Assembly: GCF_036924745.1 (NCBI RefSeq)
Contig: NZ_JAZHSD010000001.1
Location: forward strand, 5,518,001 to 5,582,000
Reading direction: 5' to 3'
Origin: Bradyrhizobium sp. AZCC 1693
GTDB taxonomy: Bacteria; Pseudomonadota; Alphaproteobacteria; Rhizobiales; Xanthobacteraceae
Length of the DNA stretch: 64,000 nt
The notes under the pieces are model-generated. The model searched no databases. It was not told where the DNA came from and saw only the letters and a list, made by a program, of their open reading frames with translations. This document shows, piece after piece, positions 16,976 to 25,601 of the stretch; position 1 is the first letter of the stretch, and each line of letters starts with the position of its first letter. A program made the translations under genes and the position numbers.

Positions 16976-18010
16976 ATGCGCAACGTTCTGGCGGCCAGCG
17001 CCATCCTGGCCTTTTCCGCAGCGGCTTACGCCCAAGAGCCGATCAAGCTCCGCGTCGCCGGCAATCTGCTCGCGACCGGGCTCATTCAGCAGAACAAGGA
17101 GCAGCCCTTCTTCGAAAATCTGGCGAAAAAGTCGGGTCTGCCTCTCGACGTCGATTACAAGCCGATGGACGTGGTCGGCATCAAGGACGCGGAGGGGCTG
17201 CGTGTTCTGAAATCTGGCCTCTTTGACATCGTGACCTTACGCGTGGCGCAGGTTTCGCGCGACGAACCCTTCCTGCTCGGCGCCGATCTCGTCGGGCTGA
17301 ATCCGAATTACCACGTCGCGCGCAAGGTCGTGGACGCCTATCGCGAGGCTTTCGACAAGCGGCTTCAGGAGCGTTTCAACGGCAAGCTTCTGGCTATCTG
17401 GCCGTTCGGCCCGCAGGTGGTTTTCTGCAATGCCACGATCGGCGGCCTGGCCGATCTCAAAGGCAAGAAGGTCCGCGTCTATGATCAGTCGCTGGCGAAG
17501 TTCATCGAGCAGATCGGCGGCATCCCGGTCTCGATCTCCTTCGGCGAAACGCAGCAGTCGCTCCAGCGCGGCGTGGTCGATTGCGCCATCACCGGCCCGA
17601 GCTCGGCGAATTCAGCCGGCTGGCCCGAGGTGACTACCCACTTCATGCCGATCGGGTTCCAGATCGCGCTCAACGCCTATGCGATGAACCTTAACAGCTG
17701 GAAGAAGCTGACGCCCGAGCAGCAAAGCAAGCTGACCGCCGCCTTCAATGATCTCGAGAGCGAAACTTGGGCTTACTCGAAGGAGCTGTTTGACGACGCC
17801 GCTCGCTGCAACGTCGGCAAGGAGCCTTGCACGACGGTGAAGAAGTTCAAGATGACGGAGGTGCCGGTTAAGGAGGCGGATCTAAAGATGGTGCAGAACG
17901 CCATCGCGGCCGTCTCGCTCCCGGCCTGGTCGGAGGTGTGCAACAAATCCTTCTTGGGCTGCAGCGACACTTGGAAGAAACTCGTTGGGCCGATCGCTGG
18001 TGTGAAGTGA
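16976..18010 (+). CDS. TRAP transporter substrate-binding protein (DctP family)
   Basis: Periplasmic binding protein of 344 residues with a clear signal peptide (AASAILAFSAAAYAQ). The DctP fold is shown by LRVAGNLLATGL at the mature N-terminus, the LKSGLFDIVTLRV segment and the LKGKKVRVYDQSLAKF motif, in which TRAP proteins place the arginine that binds a substrate carboxylate. The ligand is probably an organic acid. ATG 16976 is chosen over GTG 16970 because GAGGGAG sits at ideal distance. It is followed by a GC-rich hairpin and then the two permease genes. Confidence 0.92.
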   Translation: MRNVLAASAILAFSAAAYAQEPIKLRVAGNLLATGLIQQNKEQPFFENLAKKSGLPLDVDYKPMDVVGIKDAEGLRVLKSGLFDIVTLRVAQVSRDEPFLLGADLVGLNPNYHVARKVVDAYREAFDKRLQERFNGKLLAIWPFGPQVVFCNATIGGLADLKGKKVRVYDQSLAKFIEQIGGIPVSISFGETQQSLQRGVVDCAITGPSSANSAGWPEVTTHFMPIGFQIALNAYAMNLNSWKKLTPEQQSKLTAAFNDLESETWAYSKELFDDAARCNVGKEPCTTVKKFKMTEVPVKEADLKMVQNAIAAVSLPAWSEVCNKSFLGCSDTWKKLVGPIAGVK

Positions 18011-18017
18011 GACGCAT

Positions 18018-18044
18018 GGGGCGGCTTTAAACCGAGGCCGCCCC
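18018..18044 (+). terminator. Intra-operon GC-rich hairpin after the TRAP binding-protein gene
   Basis: GGGGCGGC (18018-18025) pairs perfectly with GCCGCCCC (18037-18044) across an 11-base loop, followed by TTCTGTTTT. It is a weak intrinsic terminator or 3' stabiliser between binding protein and permeases. Such elements commonly allow more binding protein than permease to be made. Confidence 0.65.
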
Positions 18045-18090
18045 TTCTGTTTTCAAACCGTCAGGAATTGCTCGCAACAGGAGGCTCACC

Positions 18091-18720
18091 GTGCCGAACT
18101 CACGCTCGTCAACGCTCGAGGACGCCGTGCCGATCTCAACGAAGAATTGGAACCTTCCGGGCCTGCTGCAGAGGCTCAGTGCGGTGTTTGCGAACATCGG
18201 GGGCTATATCCTGCTTGCGCTCGCCGTGCTCGTCACCGTCGAGACGCTCGGGCGCAAGTTCTTCAACATCTCCCTTCAGGGCGTCGACGAGCTCGGCGGC
18301 TATGCGCTTGCGGTCGGATCGGCGCTCGCCTTCACGACGGCGCTCGTCGATCGCGCGCATATTCGCATCGAGCTCTTCCACGTCATGTTGCCGACGCGGT
18401 TGCAGATGGCGCTCAACTGGTTTGCGATCACGTCGATTGCTGCGTTCGGCGGGCTGCTGGCCTACGTCTGCTTCATCATCTTGTCGGACTCCTTCGCCTA
18501 TAACAGCACGGCCCCAACGCCCTGGGCGACGCCGCTGATCTACCCGCAGAGCTTCTGGTACGCGGGCATTCTCATCTTCGCGTTCGTCTCCGCGGCCATG
18601 GCGCTGCACGCGACCTGTCTTCTCCTCACCGGGAACGCGAAGGCGCTCAACCGGACGTACGGTCCGAAAGAGGCCGCCGAGGAAGTCAAGGAAGAACTTG
18701 AGAATCTGGCGAGCCGCTGA
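18091..18720 (+). CDS. TRAP transporter small permease (DctQ family)
   Basis: Membrane protein of 209 residues with four predicted membrane segments (GGYILLALAVLVTVETLG, LAVGSALAFTTALV, FAITSIAAFGGLLAYV and YAGILIFAFVSAAMAL), as in DctQ subunits. The GTG start at 18091 is supported by AGGAGG nine bases upstream. The long N-terminus and charged C-terminal tail (EAAEEVKEELENL) are cytoplasmic. It forms the transporter together with the DctM protein encoded 28 bp downstream. Confidence 0.9.
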   Translation: MPNSRSSTLEDAVPISTKNWNLPGLLQRLSAVFANIGGYILLALAVLVTVETLGRKFFNISLQGVDELGGYALAVGSALAFTTALVDRAHIRIELFHVMLPTRLQMALNWFAITSIAAFGGLLAYVCFIILSDSFAYNSTAPTPWATPLIYPQSFWYAGILIFAFVSAAMALHATCLLLTGNAKALNRTYGPKEAAEEVKEELENLASR

Positions 18721-18748
18721 GGCTCTGATCGATTAGGGGAAGAAGACC

Positions 18749-20041
18749 ATGGCCATCACAACAATTTCCGTCTCGTTCCTGATCGCCATAGCGGTCCTGA
18801 TGATCAGCGTTCCGGTCGCCGTCGTCATGGCCAGCATGGGCGTAGCCGGAGGCCTCGCCACCGTCGGCCGCCCGATGATCGACTCCATGGGCAGCGTAAT
18901 CTGGAGTGTTCAGAACGAGAACATCCTGACCGCGATCCCGCTTTTCATTCTGCTTGGCGAAATCCTTCTGCGCAGCGGATTGGCAGACAAGATGTACGTG
19001 TCGCTCTCGGCGTGGCTCGGGCGCCTGCCGGGAGGCCTGCTCCACGCGAACATGTCATCCTGCGCGTTGTTCGCCGCGACGTGCGGATCGTCTGTTGCGA
19101 CGGCGGCCACCATCGGCACGGTCGCGATCCCGGCGCTGAAGGATCGCGGATACGACATGCGGCAGGCGCTGGGTTCGCTCGCCGCCGGCGGCACGCTCGG
19201 CATCCTGATCCCGCCAAGCGTCGCCATGCTGGTCTATGGCTCGATCACGAACAACTCGATCGGGCAGCTGTTCATTGCAGGAGTTATCCCAGGTATTCTG
19301 CTCACGCTGTCCTTCATGGCCTACATCGTGTACGCTAACTGGAGCCGCACTGGCATGGTGGAGCGGTCCATGTCCTTCCGCGAGCGCCTCGAGCTCTCGC
19401 GCTTTCTCATCCCGCCTTTCATCATTTTCGCGGTCGTGATGGGAAGTCTGTACATGGGATGGGCAACCCCGACCGAATCCGCGTCGCTCGGCGTGATCAT
19501 CGCGCTCGGATTTGCGATGACGGTCGGTCGATTCGACATGGCGATCCTGCACCATTGCTTCCGGCAGACCGCCGCGATCACCGGGATGATCATTCTGATC
19601 ATCTGCGGATCATTCATTCTCAACGTGACGCTGAATTTCCTGAGCATCCCGCAAGCTCTGACCAAGTTCGTGACCTCGCTCGGCGTCGGCCCGACCGCGA
19701 TCATCATGATCCTGATCGTGTTCTATCTGATCCTCGGCTGCTTCCTCGAGGTGCTGTCGATGCAGGTCACGACGATTCCCATCGCGTATCCGATCGTCAC
19801 CGCGCTTGGCGTGGACCCGATCTGGTTCGGCGTGTTCATCGTGCTCATGAGCGAGATCGCGCTGATCACGCCGCCTGTCGGCATGAATCTCTACGTCGTG
19901 CAGAGCATCCGCAGCGACAACGGGCCAATCAGCGACGTGATCCATGGCGTGTGGCCCTATGTCGTGATCATGCTCGGCTTCACCGTGTTCCTTTGGTACG
20001 TGCCGGAGGTGGTGTTATGGCTGCCGCGGAACATGTTCTGA
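18749..20041 (+). CDS. TRAP transporter large permease (DctM family)
   Basis: Polytopic membrane protein of 430 residues, the usual DctM length, with about 12 hydrophobic segments. Family motifs include IPLFILLGEILLRSG, the GTLGILIPPSVAMLVYG loop and ITPPVGMNLYVVQSI near the end. It couples sodium- or proton-driven import to the binding protein. The SD is AGGGGAAGAAG before ATG 18749. Its last 25 bases overlap the amidase gene, so transport and hydrolysis are translationally linked. Confidence 0.93.
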   Translation: MAITTISVSFLIAIAVLMISVPVAVVMASMGVAGGLATVGRPMIDSMGSVIWSVQNENILTAIPLFILLGEILLRSGLADKMYVSLSAWLGRLPGGLLHANMSSCALFAATCGSSVATAATIGTVAIPALKDRGYDMRQALGSLAAGGTLGILIPPSVAMLVYGSITNNSIGQLFIAGVIPGILLTLSFMAYIVYANWSRTGMVERSMSFRERLELSRFLIPPFIIFAVVMGSLYMGWATPTESASLGVIIALGFAMTVGRFDMAILHHCFRQTAAITGMIILIICGSFILNVTLNFLSIPQALTKFVTSLGVGPTAIIMILIVFYLILGCFLEVLSMQVTTIPIAYPIVTALGVDPIWFGVFIVLMSEIALITPPVGMNLYVVQSIRSDNGPISDVIHGVWPYVVIMLGFTVFLWYVPEVVLWLPRNMF

Positions 20042-21465
20042 GCGAGGCGCCGGGCACGCTCTGGTCGCTGAGCGCGGTCGGGCTCGCACAGGCTTATCGT
20101 GCCCGCGAACTCTCACCCGTCGAGGTGCTCGATGCGATCCTCGCCCGCTGCGAAACCGTCAATCCGCGGCTCAACGCCATCATCGGCTTTGATGCGGAAC
20201 GCGCCCGGCAGGCGGCGCGCCACAGCGAAGGCCGCTGGCGCAACGGCGAGGAACTCGGCGCTCTCGATGGCGTGCCGCTGACCGTCAAAGACAATATTCC
20301 CGTCCGTGGTCTGCGCACGAGCTGGGGCAGCCTTCTGCTGGCGGATCACGCGCCGTCAGACGACGAGCTTCCGGTCGCACGGCTGCGCGCGCAAGGTGCG
20401 GTGATTTTCGGCAAGACAAACGTTCCTGAGTTCACACTGCAGGGCTATACCCACAACGCGCTGTTCGGGACGACCCGCAATCCGTGGAATCTGCGCCTGA
20501 CGCCGGGCGGATCGAGTGGCGGCGCGGTCGCGGCGGTAGCGGCGGGGCTCGGTCCGCTCGCGATCGGCACTGACGGCGGCGGCTCCATCCGTCGCCCGGC
20601 TGGTCACACTGGGCTTGTCGGCCTAAAGCCGTCAACCGGGCGCGTGGCGCGCGTGAATGGCCTCCCGGCGATCCTTCACGATTTCGAGGTGATCGGTCCT
20701 ATCGCGCGGACGACGGCCGACGCCGCGCTGCTGTTCGCTGCGATCGCTGGACCCGACCCCCGGGATCGCGCTTCGCTTGCATTTCCTGGCCGACCCGGCC
20801 TGATCGCATCTGAGCCGCGACAGCAGCGGATCCTGTACGTGCCATGCTTCGGCGGCTCGCCGGTCGGTCCTGAAATCGCGGCGCATGTCGCCGAAGCGGC
20901 GCGCAAATTCGAATCGCTCGGCCATTCGGTCGAGCAGGGCGAGGCCCCGTTCGATGTCCCGGCGCTGGATCAGATCTGGTCCGTCGTCGGTCCCGCTGGT
21001 CTCGCCTGGTTCCTGCGCGATTATCCGGGCTGGGAGAACATCGTGCAGCCTGCGCTGCGCCGGATCGCCGAGCAGGGCGCCACCTTGGGGGCCGCCGATT
21101 ACATCGACGCGCTCGCGAAGGTGACGCGCATCCGCGCCGGCCTCGCCGAAACCTTCACGCAGTTCGATGTCATCCTCACGCCATGCTTTGCAGCACTGCC
21201 GTGGGACGCGGATGTCACGCATCCAGAAACCATTGACGGGAAGCAGGCGGGGCCGCGCGGGCATGCCGTTTTCACGGCCTTCGCCAATGTGGGCGGTCTG
21301 CCGGCAATCAGCATCCCGTGCCGGCCTTCCCGCAGTGGGCTTCCGATCGCGATTCAGCTGGTCGGCGCGTTCGGCGCGGACGAGCTGCTGCTTGGCCTCA
21401 CGGCGCAGTACGAACAGGCGCATCCCTGGGCTGAACGATGGCCAGCGCTCGACGGATCAACATAG
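20017..21465 (+). CDS. Amidase-signature hydrolase
   Basis: Enzyme of 482 residues of the amidase signature family. The Ser-cisSer-Lys triad is intact: K91 in LTVKDNIP, S166 in GGSSGG and nucleophile S190 in [11 protein letters not shown]. These cytoplasmic enzymes hydrolyse C-N bonds in amides or ureides. ATG 20017 lies inside the end of the DctM gene and is preceded by GGAGG; the same frame is open far upstream, where it is only a shadow of DctM. In this operon it is likely to cleave the imported amide before transamination or hydration of the product, but the substrate is unknown. Confidence 0.9.
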   Translation: MAAAEHVLSEAPGTLWSLSAVGLAQAYRARELSPVEVLDAILARCETVNPRLNAIIGFDAERARQAARHSEGRWRNGEELGALDGVPLTVKDNIPVRGLRTSWGSLLLADHAPSDDELPVARLRAQGAVIFGKTNVPEFTLQGYTHNALFGTTRNPWNLRLTPGGSSGGAVAAVAAGLGPLAIGTDGGGSIRRPAGHTGLVGLKPSTGRVARVNGLPAILHDFEVIGPIARTTADAALLFAAIAGPDPRDRASLAFPGRPGLIASEPRQQRILYVPCFGGSPVGPEIAAHVAEAARKFESLGHSVEQGEAPFDVPALDQIWSVVGPAGLAWFLRDYPGWENIVQPALRRIAEQGATLGAADYIDALAKVTRIRAGLAETFTQFDVILTPCFAALPWDADVTHPETIDGKQAGPRGHAVFTAFANVGGLPAISIPCRPSRSGLPIAIQLVGAFGADELLLGLTAQYEQAHPWAERWPALDGST

Positions 21466-21472
21466 GCCCATC

Positions 21473-22222
21473 ATGACATTCGACATTCAAAGCGCGGCAT
21501 CGCTCCTGATCGAGGCGCGTTCGGCATCTCGGCAGGTCCAGCCGTTCTCGCCCGGCCCGGCCACGTCGGACGATGCCTATGCCGTGCAGGATGCGGTTGC
21601 ATCGCGCATCGGCGCGGTCGGCGGTTGGAAGGTTGGGGCGAAGGCGCCGAGCGACACGCCGAACGCCGCGCCGCTCTTCGCTAACCTCATTCGCCCAAGC
21701 CTCGCGGAATGGCCCTCCTCGTCGCTTCACATGATCGGCATCGAAGCCGAGCTCGCCTTTCGCCTCGGCCGTGATATCGCGCCGCGTAGCGCACCCGTTT
21801 CGCGCGAGGAGGTATGGGCGTCGATCGGGTCGGTTCATGCGGCGATCGAGGTGGTGGACACGCGTCTCGCCGATTGGAAGAACGCGGATCGCTTTTGGGT
21901 GCTCGCCGATAACCAGAGCAACGGAGGTTTCGTCTTCGACCCGCAGGGAGCGCAGCAGCGCGACGCATCGTTCGCCGACGCGGCCGTGCGGCTCATTATC
22001 GACGGACGCACGATCGCCGACCGGCGCGGCGGAAATCCCGCGGGGGATCCGCGTTGGCTGGTCGAGTGGCTCGTCGATCATTGCGCGCGATGCCGCGGCG
22101 GGATGCGCGCCGGCATGTTCGTGACGACAGGCTCTTACACGGGCATGGTGTTTGTCGAGCCGGGCGCTTCGGTGCGGGCGGTCTTTGATGGAATCGGCGC
22201 AGCCGAAGTCTGCTTCCCCTGA
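21473..22222 (+). CDS. 2-keto-4-pentenoate hydratase / FAH-superfamily protein
   Basis: Protein of 249 residues similar to MhpD-type hydratases and oxalocrotonate decarboxylases: GGWKVGAKAPSD near the start, IGIEAELAFRLGRD with the two acidic metal ligands, HAAIEVVDTRL with the third, ADNQSNGGFV, and GSYTGMVFVEPG near the C-terminus. These magnesium enzymes act on 2-keto acids. It follows the amidase by seven bases and ends the operon. Substrate assignment within the superfamily is uncertain; no ring-cleavage dioxygenase lies nearby, so a classical meta-cleavage role is not supported. Confidence 0.85.
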   Translation: MTFDIQSAASLLIEARSASRQVQPFSPGPATSDDAYAVQDAVASRIGAVGGWKVGAKAPSDTPNAAPLFANLIRPSLAEWPSSSLHMIGIEAELAFRLGRDIAPRSAPVSREEVWASIGSVHAAIEVVDTRLADWKNADRFWVLADNQSNGGFVFDPQGAQQRDASFADAAVRLIIDGRTIADRRGGNPAGDPRWLVEWLVDHCARCRGGMRAGMFVTTGSYTGMVFVEPGASVRAVFDGIGAAEVCFP

Positions 22223-22413
22223 CGATGAGGCCGTTCGTTCGCGGAGGTGCGATGCGCGACGCGGCTCGCGTCGTTCGCCGTTTTCGGTCGGCTCTTACGT
22301 AGGATATGCTGTCTACATCGACCGTCAGGCCAGGCGGCGAGTGAGCTGTACGCAAATATAGGGCGCCAAGATGTACACTTTCTAAGCATAAAAATTTGTT
22401 ATTACAATAAGTT

Positions 22414-22431
22414 ATGCAATATTGCATGCAA
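22414..22431. promoter_or_regulatory. Overlapping TGCAAT/TGCATGCA palindromes upstream of the LysR-GntR pair
   Basis: ATGCAATATTGCAT (22414-22427) is a perfect palindrome and overlaps TTGCATGCAA (22422-22431), also perfect, in an AT-rich stretch. ATTGCATGCAAT recurs upstream of the MFS gene at 46293. Because paralogous GntR genes accompany both places, it is a candidate GntR operator. The remaining 22223-22634 gap shows no gene. Confidence 0.45.
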
Positions 22432-22634
22432 AATGCAAAAAATTGTTGCGCTTGGCGACAGGCGCTCTCATGATGTCGAGAGTGCCGGGATCGAACTGGC
22501 GATGCGCAGCCGCAAGAGCGGCCCCAACGATAAATCGGAAGCGAAGGTTCGCGTGCAGCCCGATCTCGCCGTCGACAATCGGCAGCCGCCCACGGCGCCG
22601 CAAACTCTTGCGTCCGCCGGATAGGGCGATCGCC

Positions 22635-23642
22635 ATGAGTCTCATGTCCGTCAAGGACCGCCGGCGGGCGGGTGCCAACAAGACGACAAATCTGGGAGAC
22701 ATCGAAACCTTCGCGCGCGTCGTCGCCGCCTCCAGCATGACCGCGGCCGCCAGCGAACTCGGCGTTGCGGTCGGCGTGGTCTCGAAGCGGATTCAGCGGC
22801 TTGAAGCGAAGCTCGGCGCGCGCCTGATCGAACGCACGACCCGCCGGCTCCTTCTGACGGAGGCCGGCGAGGGCTTTTACCAGCGCGTGAACCGAATTCT
22901 CGAAGCCTTCGAGGAGGCGATCGAGTTCACGTCGGAAATATCCACCTCCCTTCGCGGCGTCTTGCGCGTGACGGCGCCGACGTCATTCGGCCGCATGCAT
23001 GTGGCGCCGTATCTCCCGCGCTTTCTGGAGAGCCATCCCTCTCTCGAGATCGATCTCGATCTTTCGGACGACTATGTCGACATTGTTGGACGCGGATTCC
23101 ATGTCGCGATTCGTATTGGCGAATTGGCCGATTCCTCGCTGATCTCGCGAAAGCTCGCGCCGATTCATCGCGTCCTGTGCGCCGCGCCGTCGTACATCGC
23201 CCGCTTCGGAGAGCCCGAAACCATTGCGGATCTTTCCGCGCATAACCTGCTCGCTCCTGACAACCAGGATTGCTGGTCCCTTGAAGGGCCGGAAGGGGGC
23301 GTTATGCTGCCAGTGCGCGGCCGCCTTCGGACGAATTCAAGCGAGGTGGTCAGGGAAGCGGTCGTGGCCGGGTTTGGAGTTGCGCTGAGGTCGACCTGGG
23401 ACGTCGGGGCGGAACTCGCCTCGGGCGAGCTTCGAGCTGTTCTCCCTGCCTACCGATCGCCAGGCCGCATCGGCCTGTTTGCGCTTTACCCGAGCAGGGA
23501 CCTGATGCCGGTCAAAGTGCGCACGTTTGTCGACTTTGTGGCCGGCCTTTACGGACTGCGACCTTACTGGGATCGAGGCTTGCGGAGCGATGAAGCCGGG
23601 CGCGCATCGGAGGCGATATCTCCAGCCAACGCGGTGCTTTAG
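22635..23642 (+). CDS. LysR-family transcriptional regulator
   Basis: Regulator of 335 residues. The N-terminal HTH reads IETFARVVAASSMTAAASEL with VSKRIQRLEAKLGARLIERT, a standard LysR start. The effector domain begins at LRGVLRVTAPTSFGRMHVAP and includes GVALRSTWDVG. This is the CrgA-like subgroup. ATG 22635 lies a few residues before the domain; ATG 22644 is also possible, and neither has a strong SD. It is followed 76 bp later by a GntR gene on the same strand. Confidence 0.88.
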   Translation: MSLMSVKDRRRAGANKTTNLGDIETFARVVAASSMTAAASELGVAVGVVSKRIQRLEAKLGARLIERTTRRLLLTEAGEGFYQRVNRILEAFEEAIEFTSEISTSLRGVLRVTAPTSFGRMHVAPYLPRFLESHPSLEIDLDLSDDYVDIVGRGFHVAIRIGELADSSLISRKLAPIHRVLCAAPSYIARFGEPETIADLSAHNLLAPDNQDCWSLEGPEGGVMLPVRGRLRTNSSEVVREAVVAGFGVALRSTWDVGAELASGELRAVLPAYRSPGRIGLFALYPSRDLMPVKVRTFVDFVAGLYGLRPYWDRGLRSDEAGRASEAISPANAVL

Positions 23643-23718
23643 CAATGGTCCGCGCCCCGGACGATTGGATTGGTGAATCAATGATGTTCTCGACAGCGAA
23701 GATGCGGAGCAAGACAAG

Positions 23719-24477
23719 ATGAAGCCTGCTCAAGTTACGCACAAGAAGTCCCGCAAAGGACGGAACGCGTTCGGCGATCGACGTATTCGCGTCAATCGGG
23801 CGGGTCTGCACGACCAGGCAGCGAGCCGCCTGCGGACGTTGATCGTTCGTGGCGATCTCCAGCCTGGCGAACAGCTCAATGAAGCGGAACTCTCGCAGGC
23901 GCTTGGTGTTTCGCGGACGCCTTTGCGCGAGGCGCTGAAGCTCCTCGCAGCGGAGGGCTTGGTGGAGCTGCGGTTGAATCGCAGCGGCGTTGTGACTCCT
24001 CTTCGTCGCGATGAAATCAACGATCTGTTCGAGGCCGTAAGTGGCATTGAGCGCATCGCAGCGGAGCTTGCGGCGATCCGCATGAACAGGCGCGAGATTC
24101 AAAAACTCAAGTCGCTTCAGGATCGGATGGAGCGCCATCACGGCGCAGGCGAAATACGCGATTATTTTGTGATCAACCAGCAGATTCACAGTTTCATAGT
24201 TGCTTCTTGCCGCAACAACGCATTGAAAGCCACTCATCAATGGCTTTTGGCACGTGTGGAAAGAGCGCGCTTCTTCGCGCTGTCGATTCAGAACCGCTGG
24301 GATGAATCCGTCCAGGAGCACAAAGACATTCTCGACGCGCTCGAGCAGCGAGACGCCGACAGGGCTGGAAAGCTGTTGGCTGATCACGTCCGGCGCACGG
24401 GTCAGGTTGTGAACGCCTTCCTGTGCGTAGACCATGACGATGATCGCGTGGAGCTGCGCGCCGCGCTGAGCGCGTGA
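23719..24477 (+). CDS. GntR-family regulator (FCD), paralogue of the 48.6-kb copy
   Basis: Regulator of 252 residues with the winged-helix start AASRLRTLIVRGDLQPGEQL and LGVSRTPLREALKLLAAEGL, then an FCD ligand domain (DLFEAVSGIERIAAELAAIR, EIRDYFVINQQIHSFIVAS). It shares long identical stretches with the GntR encoded at 48624-49418, including the VERARFFALS and RWDESVQEH regions, so the two arose by duplication or from a shared donor. As at the other locus, a racemase gene start follows, but here it is truncated after 29 residues. Its intact target operon may be elsewhere. Confidence 0.9.
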   Translation: MKPAQVTHKKSRKGRNAFGDRRIRVNRAGLHDQAASRLRTLIVRGDLQPGEQLNEAELSQALGVSRTPLREALKLLAAEGLVELRLNRSGVVTPLRRDEINDLFEAVSGIERIAAELAAIRMNRREIQKLKSLQDRMERHHGAGEIRDYFVINQQIHSFIVASCRNNALKATHQWLLARVERARFFALSIQNRWDESVQEHKDILDALEQRDADRAGKLLADHVRRTGQVVNAFLCVDHDDDRVELRAALSA

Positions 24478-24499
24478 TCCACGAATATAAAAGAGGTGG

Positions 24500-24589
24500 A
24501 TGACCTTGAAGATTCTTCTACTCAATCCGAACACGACCCAAAACGTCACCGATCGTCTTTACGCGGCGGGCCGCCGGATTCACGTTTGA
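24500..24589 (+). pseudogene. Truncated Asp/Glu-hydantoin racemase gene (29 residues left)
   Basis: The frame from ATG 24500 begins KILLLNPNTTQNVTDRLY, almost the same as RILLLNPNTSQGVTELLL at the start of the racemase gene at 49415. Similarity ends at AGRRI-HV, and a TGA follows exactly where hairpin repeat A begins. GAGGTGG upstream provides an SD. The rest of the gene is gone, so insertion or recombination at the repeat removed it. No continuation is found after the repeat. Confidence 0.85.
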
Positions 24590-24662
24590 ACTTCAATCAC
24601 ATAAGTGTTCGCAGTTTTATCCTGCCCGGCGCGCCAAAACTTCTTAGAATAAAACTGCGAAC
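24590..24662 (+). repeat. Hairpin repeat, copy A
   Basis: A lead-in ACTTCAATCACATAAG is followed by the left arm GTTCGCAGTTTTATCCT (24607-24623), a 22-base loop containing GCGCGCCAAAAC, and the right arm AGAATAAAACTGCGAAC (24646-24662). The arms pair with one mismatch over 17 bp. The same lead-in, arm and loop occur in copies B, C and D. No T tract follows, so it is not a simple terminator. Confidence 0.85.
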
Positions 24663-25052
24663 CCGCGTCCTTGCCGAGGTCATCAGCGTCGACGAGTTTC
24701 TGAAATCAGCTGCAAATCGCACATGGTGGGCAGGGTGCTGCTCTTCGCAGTTTGCCTTTTAGCTAATCGGCCGCCGTTCAAATCAGCATTTGAGGATAGT
24801 GAGCGCCAGTCACATGGCTTGAGCCGGCGAGCGCGCGCCAAGAATATGCAAAGTCATGTTCTGGTGTGACGTCGCCCGCCACGGGCAATCGGCGGACGAG
24901 GGCTTTCGGAAACTGCACGCCGCCTTGCCTACCTAGCCGAATACCGGCGGGCCCGGCATCTGGGCTCGTCGGGTTAAGAGAATGGTAGATAAATCCAGCT
25001 ATACAGCGAGGATCCGGCGTTGCAACTTCATGCGCCGACAAGGGGACGCGCC
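24663..25052. other. Gene-free stretch between repeat A and the H-NOX gene
   Basis: No protein-like frame was recognised. TTCGCAGTTTGCCTTTT near 24744-24760 faintly resembles a repeat arm and could be a decayed copy. The H-NOX promoter is presumably here, but no convincing -35/-10 pair was picked out. Confidence 0.4.
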
Positions 25053-25592
25053 ATGAAGGGCATCATATTCAATGTCTTGGAAGAAGTCGTCGTCCAACAG
25101 TTCAGCCAGGATGTCTGGGAGGATCTGATCGACAAAGCTGAGGTCGGTGGCGCCTACACGTCGCTCGGCAACTATTCGGATGAAGAGCTCGCGTCCTTGG
25201 TCACAACCTCCGCCGGGGTGCTCGGCAAGACACCCGGCGAAATCCTGCGCTGGTTCGGACAGTCGGCAATGCCGCTGCTGGCCACGCGTTTCCCGTCATT
25301 GTTCGAGCCGTATAAATCGTCACGAGATTTTGTTCTCAGCGTCAACAAAATCATCCATCCCGAAGTCCGCAAGCTTTACGCCGGTGCGTCGTGCCCATTC
25401 TTCCACTTCAAGCCGAGCGAGAACGGTTCGATGACGATGGCCTACCACTCGCAACGGAAGCTGTGCCTGCTGGCACAGGGGTTCATTGAGGGCGCGGCCA
25501 GCCACTATCACGATCGCGCCGACGTTCATCATCGCGAATGCATGCACGGCGGCGACGAGAAGTGCCTCCTTGAGATCAAGTGGTCAGCCTGA
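25053..25592 (+). CDS. H-NOX heme nitric-oxide-binding sensor
   Basis: Cytoplasmic heme sensor of 179 residues. It starts with the typical MKGIIFNVLEEVV. The proximal heme ligand is H102 in KIIHPEVRKLY and the propionate-binding YxSxR motif is Y131-H-S133-Q-R135, at the usual positions. Position 140 is Leu, so the distal tyrosine of oxygen-binding H-NOX proteins is missing; NO selectivity is expected. Late cysteines (LCLL, RECMHGGDEKCLL) match the zinc site of facultative-bacterial H-NOX proteins. ATG 25053 is chosen because the conserved start lies there. Nine bases separate it from the GGDEF-EAL gene, the common partner of bacterial H-NOX proteins. Confidence 0.93.
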   Translation: MKGIIFNVLEEVVVQQFSQDVWEDLIDKAEVGGAYTSLGNYSDEELASLVTTSAGVLGKTPGEILRWFGQSAMPLLATRFPSLFEPYKSSRDFVLSVNKIIHPEVRKLYAGASCPFFHFKPSENGSMTMAYHSQRKLCLLAQGFIEGAASHYHDRADVHHRECMHGGDEKCLLEIKWSA

Positions 25593-25601
25593 GATCGACA
25601 C

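Noticed and set aside
19459..20016. In-frame upstream extension of the amidase frame
   Set aside because: It runs through the DctM gene in another frame. The amidase fold begins after ATG 20017, which has GGAGG upstream.
22335..22375. GTACGCAAATATAGGGCGCCAA as a sixth copy of the hairpin repeat
   Set aside because: Only short pieces resemble the arm and loop and the lead-in is missing, so the similarity could be chance.
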